Made by a program: the position numbers and the translations under genes. From contig NC_013156.1 of the NCBI RefSeq assembly GCF_000023985.1, forward strand, positions 546,363 to 610,362: a stretch of 64,000 bases of DNA, read 5' to 3'. The notes under the pieces are model-generated. The model ran no database searches. It had not been told where the DNA came from and saw nothing but the letters and a program-made list of their open reading frames with translations. Below are positions 11,313-20,028 of this stretch, piece by piece. The stretch is from Methanocaldococcus fervens AG86 (lineage in GTDB: Archaea; AGJL01; Methanococci; Methanococcales; Methanocaldococcaceae). Position 1 is the stretch's first letter, and each line of letters starts with the position of its first letter.

Positions 11313-11651
11313 ATGATAAAAGTGAAAATCTTGAGGATTTATTTGAGGGAGGGGGATAAGTTTAAAGATGATGTGATGTATAAACATATAGTCAAAATAT
11401 TAAAAAAGGAGGGGATTAGCGGAGCTACAGTCTATAAAGGGATATGTGGTTATGGAGTTAGAGGGATAGCTGAGATGGACATATTCAGGCTGTCTATAAA
11501 TCTCCCAGTAGTTGTAGAATGTATTGACACTGAAGAAAATATAAATAGGGTATTACCAAAATTATATGAAATTCTTAAAGATAATGGATTGATAACAATA
11601 ATTGATGGCTACGTGTACAAAGGTGAAATTCATGTTGGAGAAGATAAATAA
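11313..11651 (+). CDS. DUF190 family protein
   Basis: This 112-residue protein belongs to DUF190, a small family with a PII-like fold that often sits beside crcB, as here (9 bases after it). Features are the N-terminal LRIYLREGDKFKD strand and GATVYKGICGYG, and a VVVECIDTEENI strand. A regulatory role for the fluoride channel is possible, but the family function is not settled. The end overlaps the aglB start by 20 bases, so translation is probably coupled. Confidence 0.85.
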   Translation: MIKVKILRIYLREGDKFKDDVMYKHIVKILKKEGISGATVYKGICGYGVRGIAEMDIFRLSINLPVVVECIDTEENINRVLPKLYEILKDNGLITIIDGYVYKGEIHVGEDK

Positions 11652-14403
11652 TTTCTTTAAAGAGAAAAGCTGGGTAAAAATACTTTTAATTCTCTTAATG
11701 CTGATGTTTATAAGCTTTCAACTAAGAGCCCAGACAGCGGATATGAAATTCGCCAAAGATAATGAGTTTTTAAAAGATATGTTCTCAGATGAGAATGGAA
11801 GGATGTATCTCTTAGCTCTAGACCCTTACTACTACCTAAGATTATCTGAAAACCTCTACAACAACGGACACTGTGGGGAAACGATAAAAATAATTAATGG
11901 AAAAGAAATGCCTTATGATTTGTATCAATACGCTCCTCCAGGACATCCACTACCTTGGGAGCCACCAGTCATATGTTTAGCAACATTAACCCTTTATAAA
12001 ATATGGCATTCTATTGATACAACAGTAACCATTATGAACGCTGCCTTCTGGGTTCCAGCAATTCTTTCAATGCTTTTGGGAATACCAATTTATTTCATAG
12101 TTAGGAGAGTTACAAACAGTAACATTGGAGGAATTGCTGGGGCAATTGCCTTAATATCAGCTCCTGGTTTATTATATAAGACCTGTGCTGGATTTGCAGA
12201 CACTCCGATATTTGAGGTTTTACCGATACTCTTTATAGTGTGGTTTATCCTTGAAGCAATACACAATCAAGAAAAAACTGCTTTATTTAAAAAAGATTTA
12301 AGAAATCCTATATCTTTATTTATCATTATTGCATTAATAACCGAGCTAATAATTGGAGTTTATTTAAACATTGCCTCAGGAGAAAGTGTGGTTATTGCCT
12401 CAGCGTTATTTTATGCAATATCATTGGCGTTCATTTTAATGGGTTTAATAATAGCTGGAATTAAAAAGATGAAAAATGAAAATGTGGAGTTTGAGTTATT
12501 TGCCTTATTGGCTGTGATATTAACAGCAGTAGCCCCAAAAATGTGGGGGGCTTGGTGGTATGGATTTGATATAATAACTGCTTTCTTAGTAATCTACATC
12601 ATTGCACTGGCATTGTTAAAATCACAGGTAAAACTAAAAGAGTTCGTAGATATTGGAAACCTTAAAAATGTTATTTGCTTGTCAGCATTATACATAATTG
12701 GCTCTCTTGTATTATTAACGGTAATATATGGAGTAAATATGGCAATATCACCAATCACTTCACCTTTGGGATATAAACAAATACTTTCAACATACTCACA
12801 AACAACTGGATGGCCTAACGTTTATACAACAGTAGGTGAGCTTGCAAAACCAAATTCATGGAGAGAGATATTTACAAATGCCATTGGTTCAAAAACTATT
12901 GCAATAGCTGGAATTTTTGGGATAATATTATCATTCATATCATTGAGATATAAAAAAGTTAAATTTGATGTAAAATATGCCATATTATTGACTATATGGT
13001 TATCAGTAACTCTATATGCTGCAACAAAAGGGATTAGGTTTGCGGCATTGGCAACTCCTCCATTGGCTATTGGTTTAGGAATCCTCATTGGGCAGTTAGA
13101 TAGGTTATTAAAAATGAAAAATGACATTGCTGTATTTGGATTAGGAATTCCAGCAGGAATATTTGGTTTAATAATATTATCAAAATACTCCACAAAAATC
13201 TCTGAGATATTATTGCCAACAACCTACGTTCCTGCAATTGCATACGGATTTTTAATTGTATTGGCTATATTGATTGTATATAAAATCTCAGATATTATTT
13301 CTTCAATAAATGATAAAAAGGAAGTAATAATAAAGCTATCTTCAATATTGCTTTGTATTGGAGTTGTTATCCCACCATTATCTGCTGTAATTCCATTCTC
13401 AACAGCTCCAACATTTAACGACGGATGGAAAGAGGGATTAGATTGGATTAAAGCAAGTGCTCCAAACAACTCAGTTATAACCTGCTGGTGGGATAACGGG
13501 CATATTTATACCTATGAAGCAAGAAGGATGGTAACATTTGATGGTGGAAGTCAGAACACTCCAAGAGCTTACTGGGTTGGGAGGGCTTTCGCTACATCAA
13601 ACGAAAACCTATCCATTGGGATAATTAGGATGTTGGCAACAAGTGGGGATGAGGCATTTAAAGAGGGTAGTGTTTTAATGAACTATACAAATAACAATGT
13701 CTCAAAGACCGTTGAGATATTGAATGAAATATTGCCAGTAAGTAGGAGTAAAGCTTATGAAATATTAACTAAAAAATATGGTTTAAGTGATGAAGAGGCA
13801 AAGTTAGTTTTAAATGCAACTCATCCTGAACATCCAAATCCTGATTATTTAATAACCTACAACAGAATGACAGACATAGCCCCAGTTTGGAGTATGTTTG
13901 GATTCTGGAACTTCTCTTTACCACCAAACACTCCAAATGAAAAAAGAGAGAAAGGGGTATTTTATAAAGGAACATCTTATTATTTAGGAAATGGGACAAT
14001 CTTGACAAATGTAAATGTATATGGCTACAATTATGTTACATTAATAAATAACACAAACATCTCAACGGCAATTGTTCAAAAAGTAAATGGACAAACAAAG
14101 ATTGTGGGAGTGTTTAAGATACATAAGTTGTATGTTAAAACACCTTTGGGTGTTAGGGAAGTTGTATTAAATGAGGATGGGCAGTTATCAGAGTTTGTTA
14201 GATTGGAGGCAAATGGAAGGGGCTATGCTTGGTTAGCAACAAGAAACTTGGAGGATAGTGTTTATGCTAAATTGCACTTCTTGGATGGCTATGGATTGAA
14301 GCATATAAAATTGGTTAAGGCAACAATAGACCCAACAAACTTTGGTGTCCAGCCAGGATTTAAGATTTATAAGGTAGATTATGGAACTGATTATTTAAAT
14401 TAA
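11632..14403 (+). CDS. aglB: Oligosaccharyltransferase AglB (STT3 family)
   Basis: AglB transfers a lipid-linked glycan to Asn in N-x-S/T sequons on the outer face of the membrane. The 923-residue protein has about thirteen membrane helices in its N-terminal 600 residues and an extracellular C-terminal domain. The metal-binding aspartate is in LALDPYYYLRLS (Asp64). The sequon-binding motif reads WWDNG at 619-623, with Asn in place of the usual Tyr, and is followed by a catalytic-loop partner region with DGGSQNTPRAYW. I chose the ATG at 11632 because AGGTGAAATTC precedes it. Candidate targets are present in this window, such as the secreted protein at 23535. Confidence 0.93.
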   Translation: MLEKINNFFKEKSWVKILLILLMLMFISFQLRAQTADMKFAKDNEFLKDMFSDENGRMYLLALDPYYYLRLSENLYNNGHCGETIKIINGKEMPYDLYQYAPPGHPLPWEPPVICLATLTLYKIWHSIDTTVTIMNAAFWVPAILSMLLGIPIYFIVRRVTNSNIGGIAGAIALISAPGLLYKTCAGFADTPIFEVLPILFIVWFILEAIHNQEKTALFKKDLRNPISLFIIIALITELIIGVYLNIASGESVVIASALFYAISLAFILMGLIIAGIKKMKNENVEFELFALLAVILTAVAPKMWGAWWYGFDIITAFLVIYIIALALLKSQVKLKEFVDIGNLKNVICLSALYIIGSLVLLTVIYGVNMAISPITSPLGYKQILSTYSQTTGWPNVYTTVGELAKPNSWREIFTNAIGSKTIAIAGIFGIILSFISLRYKKVKFDVKYAILLTIWLSVTLYAATKGIRFAALATPPLAIGLGILIGQLDRLLKMKNDIAVFGLGIPAGIFGLIILSKYSTKISEILLPTTYVPAIAYGFLIVLAILIVYKISDIISSINDKKEVIIKLSSILLCIGVVIPPLSAVIPFSTAPTFNDGWKEGLDWIKASAPNNSVITCWWDNGHIYTYEARRMVTFDGGSQNTPRAYWVGRAFATSNENLSIGIIRMLATSGDEAFKEGSVLMNYTNNNVSKTVEILNEILPVSRSKAYEILTKKYGLSDEEAKLVLNATHPEHPNPDYLITYNRMTDIAPVWSMFGFWNFSLPPNTPNEKREKGVFYKGTSYYLGNGTILTNVNVYGYNYVTLINNTNISTAIVQKVNGQTKIVGVFKIHKLYVKTPLGVREVVLNEDGQLSEFVRLEANGRGYAWLATRNLEDSVYAKLHFLDGYGLKHIKLVKATIDPTNFGVQPGFKIYKVDYGTDYLN

Positions 14404-14458
14404 ATTTTTTTAATTTTTAACTCTTTTTAAGTTTTAAAAAATAAAAGAGGAGGTTTTT

Positions 14459-15592
14459 ATGTTTTTGTTAGACCCCTTTTCTGGGATTAGTGGAGATATG
14501 TTTTTATCAGCCATGATTGATTTTGTTGATAAAGAAGAGCTTATAAATATTATTAAAAAAGTTATTAATGTAGATATAGAGATAAAAAAAGTTAAAAAGT
14601 GCCACATATTGGCAAATAAAGTTAATATAATTCCAAAAGATGTTGAATATGAAGCAAATACATACAAAGAAATTGTTAATATAATTAAAAAAGCCAACAT
14701 CTCAGATAGTATTAAGACCTCTGCCTTAGAAATTTTAAAAATATTGGCTGAAGCTGAAAGCAAAATTCACAACGTTGATGTGGAAAATGTCCATTTCCAT
14801 GAGGTTGGGAATTATGATACAATAGCCGATATAGTTGGAGCTTCTTACATAATAAATAAGTTAAATTTAAAAGATAATTGCTTTTATAAACCAATAAATG
14901 TAGGAAATGGTTTTGTAAAGACGGAGCATGGTTTATATCCAGTTCCAGCTCCTGCAACTGCTGAGATATTAAAAGGGTTTAAAATATTTTTCTCAGATAT
15001 TAATGAAGAGCTAACAACACCCACCGGAGCGGCTATTATAAAGTATATAAACCCAAAATTAATTAAGGAAAGTTTTACTGTAAAAAAAATCTCATATGGT
15101 GCAGGGGATAAAGATTTCAATAACTTTCCAAACACTTTAAGAGTTTTTAAGATTGAAAACATAAAGAGGGAAGATATAGTTTTATTGGAAACAAATGTTG
15201 ATGATGTTTCACCTGAGGTGTTGGGGTATTTACATGATATTTTAGATGGAAGGGTTAGGGATTTACATTTTATCCCAACATTTATGAAGAAGAATAGACC
15301 TGCCTACACAATAAGGGCTGTTGTTGATAAAGATAGGGTTAATGAGGTAGCTAAGATTATAATGAGGGAAACAGGCAGTTTAGGAATTAGAGTGTTTAAA
15401 ATAGATAGAATAATAGCGGATAGGGAGTTTAAAACAATAAAACTATTTAATGAAGATGTTAGGGTAAAAATTGGGAGAGTTGATGATGAAATAATCTCTC
15501 AAAAACCTGAATTTGAGGATTTGAAAAAAATAGCTAAGAAATACAACATTCCTTTGAAAGAGTTGTATAAATCAATTAAACAAATTAACTAA
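14459..15592 (+). CDS. larC: LarC family nickel-insertion protein
   Basis: LarC inserts nickel into the pyridinium dithiocarboxylate pincer cofactor, using CTP in the well-studied lactate racemase system. The 377-residue protein starts MFLLDPFSGISGDMFLSAM, has the family segment HFHEVGNYDTIADIVGA and VPAPATAEILKG, and ends with the second domain (LLETNVDDVSPEVLGY onward). Both parts are in one frame; some bacteria use a programmed frameshift here, not needed in this gene. GAGGAGG precedes the ATG. No LarA, LarB or LarE gene is nearby, so its cofactor partner is unknown. Confidence 0.85.
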   Translation: MFLLDPFSGISGDMFLSAMIDFVDKEELINIIKKVINVDIEIKKVKKCHILANKVNIIPKDVEYEANTYKEIVNIIKKANISDSIKTSALEILKILAEAESKIHNVDVENVHFHEVGNYDTIADIVGASYIINKLNLKDNCFYKPINVGNGFVKTEHGLYPVPAPATAEILKGFKIFFSDINEELTTPTGAAIIKYINPKLIKESFTVKKISYGAGDKDFNNFPNTLRVFKIENIKREDIVLLETNVDDVSPEVLGYLHDILDGRVRDLHFIPTFMKKNRPAYTIRAVVDKDRVNEVAKIIMRETGSLGIRVFKIDRIIADREFKTIKLFNEDVRVKIGRVDDEIISQKPEFEDLKKIAKKYNIPLKELYKSIKQIN

Positions 15593-15604
15593 TAGGGAGT
15601 TATT

Positions 15605-16141
15605 ATGGTTGTTGAAGTTTTGAGATTGGGGCATAGAGGAGATAGAGATAAGAGGATATCAACCCATGTAGCTTTAACAGCGAGAGCTTTGGGAGCGGAT
15701 AAGATAATATTTACAGTTGAAGATGAACATGTTGAAAACAGCGTTAAAAAGGTTGTAGAAAGTTGGGGTGGTAACTTTAAGTTTGTTGTTGAAAAGCATT
15801 GGAAGAAATACATCAAAGAGTTTAAAAAGAGAGGAGTTGTAATTCATTTAACGATGTATGGGGCAAATATAAATGAGATGATGCCAGAAATTAAAAAGAT
15901 AGGCAGAGATAAAGACATTTTAATTATAATTGGAGCTGAAAAAGTGCCAAAAGAAGTTTATGAACTTGCTGATTATAACATATCCGTTGGTAATCAACCA
16001 CATTCAGAAGTTGCGGCTTTGGCTATCTTTTTAGATAGATTGTTTGAAGGAAAGACACTTTATAGGGACTTTGAGGATGCAAAAATAAAAATTGTCCCAT
16101 CAAACAAAGGAAAAGTAGTTATAAGAGAAAACCAAAAATAG
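15605..16141 (+). CDS. trm56: tRNA (cytidine56-2'-O)-methyltransferase
   Basis: This SPOUT-class enzyme methylates the 2'-OH of C56 in the T-loop of archaeal tRNAs. The 178-residue protein starts [29 protein letters not shown], a hallmark of the family, and has the SPOUT knot segments [41 protein letters not shown]. It follows larC after 12 bases and precedes the nitroreductase gene, so the three may be co-transcribed. Confidence 0.92.
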   Translation: MVVEVLRLGHRGDRDKRISTHVALTARALGADKIIFTVEDEHVENSVKKVVESWGGNFKFVVEKHWKKYIKEFKKRGVVIHLTMYGANINEMMPEIKKIGRDKDILIIIGAEKVPKEVYELADYNISVGNQPHSEVAALAIFLDRLFEGKTLYRDFEDAKIKIVPSNKGKVVIRENQK

Positions 16142-16173
16142 ATAATATAAGCCACATTATATTGAGTGATACT

Positions 16174-16758
16174 ATGGAGATTCAACTACCAGATATAGAG
16201 GAGATAAAGTTAGAGGATGTTTTAATAAAGAGAAGGTCTATTAGGGAGTATAGCTCTGCCCCTTTAACTTTGAGAGAGCTATCTCATATTTTATTTGCCG
16301 CCTATGGGATAACTGATGAGAGGGGCTTTAAGACAGTCCCCTCTGCTGGAGCGACATATCCATTGGAGATTTATGTAAATGTGAGGGATGTTATTGGAGT
16401 TGAGGAGGGGGTTTATAAATACATCCCAGAGAGGCATTCAATAGTTAGGGTTTTAGAGGAAGAGGTTGGGCATGAATTGGCTTTGGCAGCATTGAGACAG
16501 ATGTTTATTGCTGTAGCTCCAATTGTTTTAATTATAGCCGCAGATTATGAGAGGACAATAAGTGTTTATGGAGATAGAGGGTTTAGATACGTTTATATGG
16601 AAGTTGGGCATGTAGCTCAGAACGTATATTTGATGGCAACTTCCTTAGGTTTGGGGACAGTATCGGTTGGAGCATTTTATGATGATGAGGTAAAGGAGAT
16701 TTTAAAGATTAAAGAGCATCCTCTCTTATTAATGCCAGTTGGAAGAAAAATAGAGTAA
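16174..16758 (+). CDS. Nitroreductase / SagB-type FMN oxidoreductase
   Basis: The 194-residue protein is a nitroreductase-fold FMN oxidoreductase. It shows RRSIREYSSAPLTLRELSHILFAAYG, the phosphate-contacting N-terminus, then TVPSAGATYPLEIYV, a sequence typical of SagB-like members, and SLGLGTVSVGAF near the C-terminus. The ATG at 16174 is preferred over a TTG four codons upstream because GTGAT sits just before it. The physiological substrate cannot be told from sequence. Confidence 0.85.
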   Translation: MEIQLPDIEEIKLEDVLIKRRSIREYSSAPLTLRELSHILFAAYGITDERGFKTVPSAGATYPLEIYVNVRDVIGVEEGVYKYIPERHSIVRVLEEEVGHELALAALRQMFIAVAPIVLIIAADYERTISVYGDRGFRYVYMEVGHVAQNVYLMATSLGLGTVSVGAFYDDEVKEILKIKEHPLLLMPVGRKIE

Positions 16759-16797
16759 TATTTTATTTTTATTTATTATTTATTTTTTGGGGGTGAG

Positions 16798-17568
16798 ATG
16801 TTGATAGATACTCACATACACTCAGATACAAGGGGTTTGGAAGATTTGGAGTTAATGGCAATGTGTTTAGATGGAGTTATAACCTTAGCTCACGACCCAT
16901 TTGAAATGAAAAATGTTAAAGTTTGGGAGGCGCATGTTGAGAAACTTTTAAATGGTGAAATAGAAAGAGCTAAAAAAGTTGGGTTAAATTTATTTGTTTG
17001 TGTGGGAATGCATCCGAGAGCAATTCCTCCTGAGGTTGATGAAGCATTAAATAAAATAAGGGATTATATAAATCATGATAAGGTTGTGGGCATTGGAGAG
17101 ATTGGTTTAGAGAAAGCTACAAAAGAAGAGAGGGAAGTTTTCATAAAACAGTTGCTCTTAGCTGAAGAATCAAAACTCCCTGCGGTTGTGCATACTCCAA
17201 GAAGAAATAAAGAGGAAATAACTAAAATAATATTGGATGAGATTTCAACGTTAAATTTAAAAAATAGCAACATAGTTATAGAGCATTGTAATAAAGAAAC
17301 TGTAAAATGGGCATTAGATGCTGGATTCTATGCTGGATTAACCGTTCAGCCAGGTAAACTAACTCCATTGGAAGCTGTTGAAATAATAAAAGAAAATAAA
17401 GATTTCGCCAATAAAATTTTGCTAAATAGTGACTGCTCCTCAAACCCTTCAGATGTTTTAGCTGTGCCAGGAACTGTTTTAAAGATGAAAATTGAGGGCA
17501 TTGGGAAGGAGATTATTGATAAAGTGTCTCAAAAAAACGCTTTGGAGTTGTTTAATCTAAAAGTCTAA
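16798..17568 (+). CDS. TatD-like metal-dependent hydrolase
   Basis: This 256-residue protein is an amidohydrolase-like TIM barrel of the TatD type. It begins [10 protein letters not shown] (the H-x-H metal ligands), then [46 protein letters not shown] and [10 protein letters not shown], which supply the remaining metal ligands in order. GGGGTGAG precedes the ATG. Its 3' end overlaps that of the Nif3-like gene on the other strand by 12 bases. Nuclease activity is known for bacterial TatD; here the activity is inferred only to be metal-dependent hydrolysis. Confidence 0.82.
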   Translation: MLIDTHIHSDTRGLEDLELMAMCLDGVITLAHDPFEMKNVKVWEAHVEKLLNGEIERAKKVGLNLFVCVGMHPRAIPPEVDEALNKIRDYINHDKVVGIGEIGLEKATKEEREVFIKQLLLAEESKLPAVVHTPRRNKEEITKIILDEISTLNLKNSNIVIEHCNKETVKWALDAGFYAGLTVQPGKLTPLEAVEIIKENKDFANKILLNSDCSSNPSDVLAVPGTVLKMKIEGIGKEIIDKVSQKNALELFNLKV

Positions 17569-18291
17569 GCTAACTATTTCCAAATCTAAATTTGATGATA
17601 AAAATTCCTTAAACTTTTTTAGTCCAAAAACCTCAGTTGAGTAATGTGTGGCATCAACAACAACTAAGCCAAGCTCTTCAGCCAAGATTTTTGAGTGATG
17701 AGTTAAATCTCCTGAAAGATAAACATCCGCCCTCTCAGCAACATACTTTATAGATGATTGAGATAGTCCATAACCTGACAAAACTGCCAATCTAAAATTG
17801 TCTCCTATATCTTTACTTTTAACAATTATGGGGTTTTTATGTATGTATTTTTTTGTTATATCCAAAAACTCTTCAAAACGTCCTTTAAAAATTCCAACTC
17901 TTCCAAGTCCATTTTCATATAGAGGTTTAATATCCTCCAAATTATAAACTTCAGCTAAGGCATCATTCAACCCATTTTTGCAAATATCTAAATTTGTATG
18001 GGCAGAGTATAGAATAATATCATTTTTCATCAATATTTTCAACTTTTTGTAGATAACTCCGGTAAAGTTCCTTATTGGATCTTTTAATAGTGGGTGGTGG
18101 GTAAATAAGAAATCAACTTCTTCCTCTTCTGCCTTTTTAATAACCGAGAGTGAAGGGTCTAAAGCAATGCCCAACTTTTTTATCTCTTTGTTTAAATCAT
18201 CCCCAACCTGTAATCCAACGTTATCTCCTTCAATAGCTAAATCTTTAGGAGCAAAGTTCTCAATAAACTCAATAATTTCTTTAGCTTTCAT
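17557..18291 (-). CDS. hcgD: Nif3-like dinuclear iron protein HcgD
   Basis: The 244-residue protein is a Nif3-family protein close to M. jannaschii MJ0927, whose structure has a dinuclear iron site and which was proposed to deliver iron in synthesis of the FeGP cofactor of [Fe]-hydrogenase (HcgD). Metal ligands are visible in [18 protein letters not shown] and, near the C-terminus, [15 protein letters not shown]. The ATG at 18291 follows GGAGGTTAT and is preferred to a TTG five codons upstream. No hmd or other hcg gene is adjacent. Nif3 proteins also occur in organisms without this hydrogenase, so the assignment is not certain. Confidence 0.82.
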   Translation of the reverse strand: MKAKEIIEFIENFAPKDLAIEGDNVGLQVGDDLNKEIKKLGIALDPSLSVIKKAEEEEVDFLFTHHPLLKDPIRNFTGVIYKKLKILMKNDIILYSAHTNLDICKNGLNDALAEVYNLEDIKPLYENGLGRVGIFKGRFEEFLDITKKYIHKNPIIVKSKDIGDNFRLAVLSGYGLSQSSIKYVAERADVYLSGDLTHHSKILAEELGLVVVDATHYSTEVFGLKKFKEFLSSNLDLEIVSLDF

Positions 18292-18318
18292 ATTTATAAC
18301 CTCCAAGCGTTTATAACC

Positions 18319-18339
18319 GAAACTTTTAGAAAAAGTTTC
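18319..18339. repeat. Perfect 9-bp hairpin
   Basis: GAAACTTTT (18319-18327), a three-base loop AGA, and AAAAGTTTC (18331-18339) form a perfect stem. A shorter one, CTTTT-att-AAAAG, follows at 18360-18372 and overlaps the end of the methyltransferase gene. Both lie between two minus-strand genes. The stem resembles hairpins at 32422 and 55512 (CTTTT, three-base loop, AAAAG). Confidence 0.6.
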
Positions 18340-18365
18340 ATTAAAACTAATTCCCCAGGCTTTTA

Positions 18366-18965
18366 TTAAAAGGATGCGTTTATAACCATAAGTTCTTCAA
18401 AAGGAATTTTCAATGAGGCAACTTTTTCAACTTTTAAGCCTAGGGATTTTAGCCTATTAACTGTTTTCTCCTCTCCAGTTAATGAGCTCTGCAGTATTTG
18501 AACTACCCCGCCCTTTTTTAAATAATTTGGTAGATTGTCAATAAATCTATCTAAAATCTCCCTCCCATCTTTTCCTCCATCAAAGGCGTAATTTATATAG
18601 CTATCAATCAAATCATCTTCTGATGTTGGTAGGTATGGAGGATTGAAGAGGATAACATCAAATGTTCCACTGACATTTTCAAATAAATCACTCCTTATAA
18701 ATGAGATATCGGCATTATTTAGATTATTTAATTTAGCATTTTCTTCAGCCAATTTTACAGCATAGGGATTTATATCAACACCCACAACTTTTTTAGCCCC
18801 TTTTTTTGCACATGCAATTGAAATTAATCCAGTTCCTACACCTATTTCTAAAACTTCTTTACCTTTGACATCAACAAGATTTTTTAACAATAAAATTGAG
18901 TCTTCAGCAGGTTCATATACTTCAGGATGTAATTTTAGTTTAATGCCTTCAATCTCTATTATCAT
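18366..18965 (-). CDS. PrmC/HemK-like protein methyltransferase (aRF1 glutamine methylase type)
   Basis: The 199-residue protein is a class I SAM-dependent methyltransferase. It has EPAEDSILLLKNL, the SAM loop VLEIGVGTGLISIACA, VDINPYAVKLAEEN, and the NPPY motif in VILFNPPYLPTSEDD, which binds glutamine or adenine side chains. The length and EPAEDS opening match the archaeal/eukaryotic Mtq2 group that methylates the GGQ glutamine of class 1 release factors. The ATG at 18965 is preferred to the adjoining GTG. The K+ channel gene is 21 bases upstream on the same strand. Confidence 0.82.
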   Translation of the reverse strand: MIIEIEGIKLKLHPEVYEPAEDSILLLKNLVDVKGKEVLEIGVGTGLISIACAKKGAKKVVGVDINPYAVKLAEENAKLNNLNNADISFIRSDLFENVSGTFDVILFNPPYLPTSEDDLIDSYINYAFDGGKDGREILDRFIDNLPNYLKKGGVVQILQSSLTGEEKTVNRLKSLGLKVEKVASLKIPFEELMVINASF

Positions 18966-18986
18966 CACTTTTCACCAAATATATAG

Positions 18987-20009
18987 CTATTTTTTCTTTT
19001 TAACAAGATTTTCTAAATATTTTAAGTTCTCTTCAGTTCCAAATGCATATATTACATCTCCAGGCCTTAAAATATACTCAGGACATGGATTTATGCAAAA
19101 CTTATCACCTCTTTTAATGCCCAATATAGTAGCTCCTGTCCTCCCCCTAATATTTGCATCTTTTAAAGATTTATATGCTAATTCTGAATTTTCTTCAATA
19201 ACAAATTTCTTTAATTCAACATCTTCTTCATATTCATCCTTTGCTATTTTAACAAACGTGCTTAAAAAATCCAAAATTCCTGGTCTAACAGAAACCTCAG
19301 CTATCCTAAGCCCACCAATTAAATATGGACAGACGACCCTATTAGCTCCAGCTATTTTCAATTTCCTTATAGCTTCCTTCCCATCTGCTTTAGCAGTAAT
19401 CAAAATGTTCGGATTTAACTCCCTTGCCGTTAATGTAACAAATACGTTATCTGCATCGGTTGGAAGTGTGGCTATAAGCCCCTTGGCTTTTTCAATCTTT
19501 GCTTTCTTTAAAGTTTCATCTTTTTTAGCATCTCCAACAATGTATAAAAATCTATCAAGATACTTTTCATACTCTTCTTTTAAAATATCCTCATCAATAT
19601 CTATAGCTATAAATGGAATCCCCTCCTGAATAAATTTCTCCCCCACAACTTTTCCTAACCTTCCATAACCACAGATAATGTAATGGTCTTTTAAAGTTTT
19701 AATTTTATTTTTCATCTTCTTCAACCTCATAAACTCTTCAAATCTTCCTTCAACAATATACTCAGCTATTAAACTAAATAAATACATCACAATACCTACA
19801 CCAAAACATAAATAAACCACTGTTAATGCCTTTCCCAAAAATGTTTTTGGAGTAAAGTCCCCATAACCTGTGGTTGTTATGGTAACAATGCTGAAATATA
19901 AAGCTGTGAAATAATCAACCCCCTCAACTATGCTTATTAAATAGGCATAAGTTAAAACTAAAATAATGGAAGTAATTGCAACAACTATAACCTTTTTTGA
20001 GGTCTCCAT
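18987..20009 (-). CDS. Two-helix potassium channel with RCK domain (MthK-like)
   Basis: This 340-residue membrane protein has two helices (about 7-27 and 58-88) flanking a pore loop with the selectivity filter TTTGYGD (45-51). It then has an RCK/TrkA-N domain with the dinucleotide motif GYGRLG (114-119) and a TrkA-C domain near residues 250-335. The architecture is that of MthK, a calcium-gated channel, so ligand gating is likely. No separate RCK-only start is obvious, although MthK produces one internally. Confidence 0.9.
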   Translation of the reverse strand: METSKKVIVVAITSIILVLTYAYLISIVEGVDYFTALYFSIVTITTTGYGDFTPKTFLGKALTVVYLCFGVGIVMYLFSLIAEYIVEGRFEEFMRLKKMKNKIKTLKDHYIICGYGRLGKVVGEKFIQEGIPFIAIDIDEDILKEEYEKYLDRFLYIVGDAKKDETLKKAKIEKAKGLIATLPTDADNVFVTLTARELNPNILITAKADGKEAIRKLKIAGANRVVCPYLIGGLRIAEVSVRPGILDFLSTFVKIAKDEYEEDVELKKFVIEENSELAYKSLKDANIRGRTGATILGIKRGDKFCINPCPEYILRPGDVIYAFGTEENLKYLENLVKKKK

Positions 20010-20028
20010 AGTTTCACATATCTCCCGC

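Noticed and set aside
11313-14403. Fluoride riboswitch ahead of crcB
   Set aside because: The crcB start is one base after the cbiE stop, and I see no conserved aptamer elements.
18307-18385. Direct repeat GCGTTTATAACC at 18307 and 18374
   Set aside because: The second copy is part of the methyltransferase coding end. Two 12-base AT-rich matches are compatible with chance.
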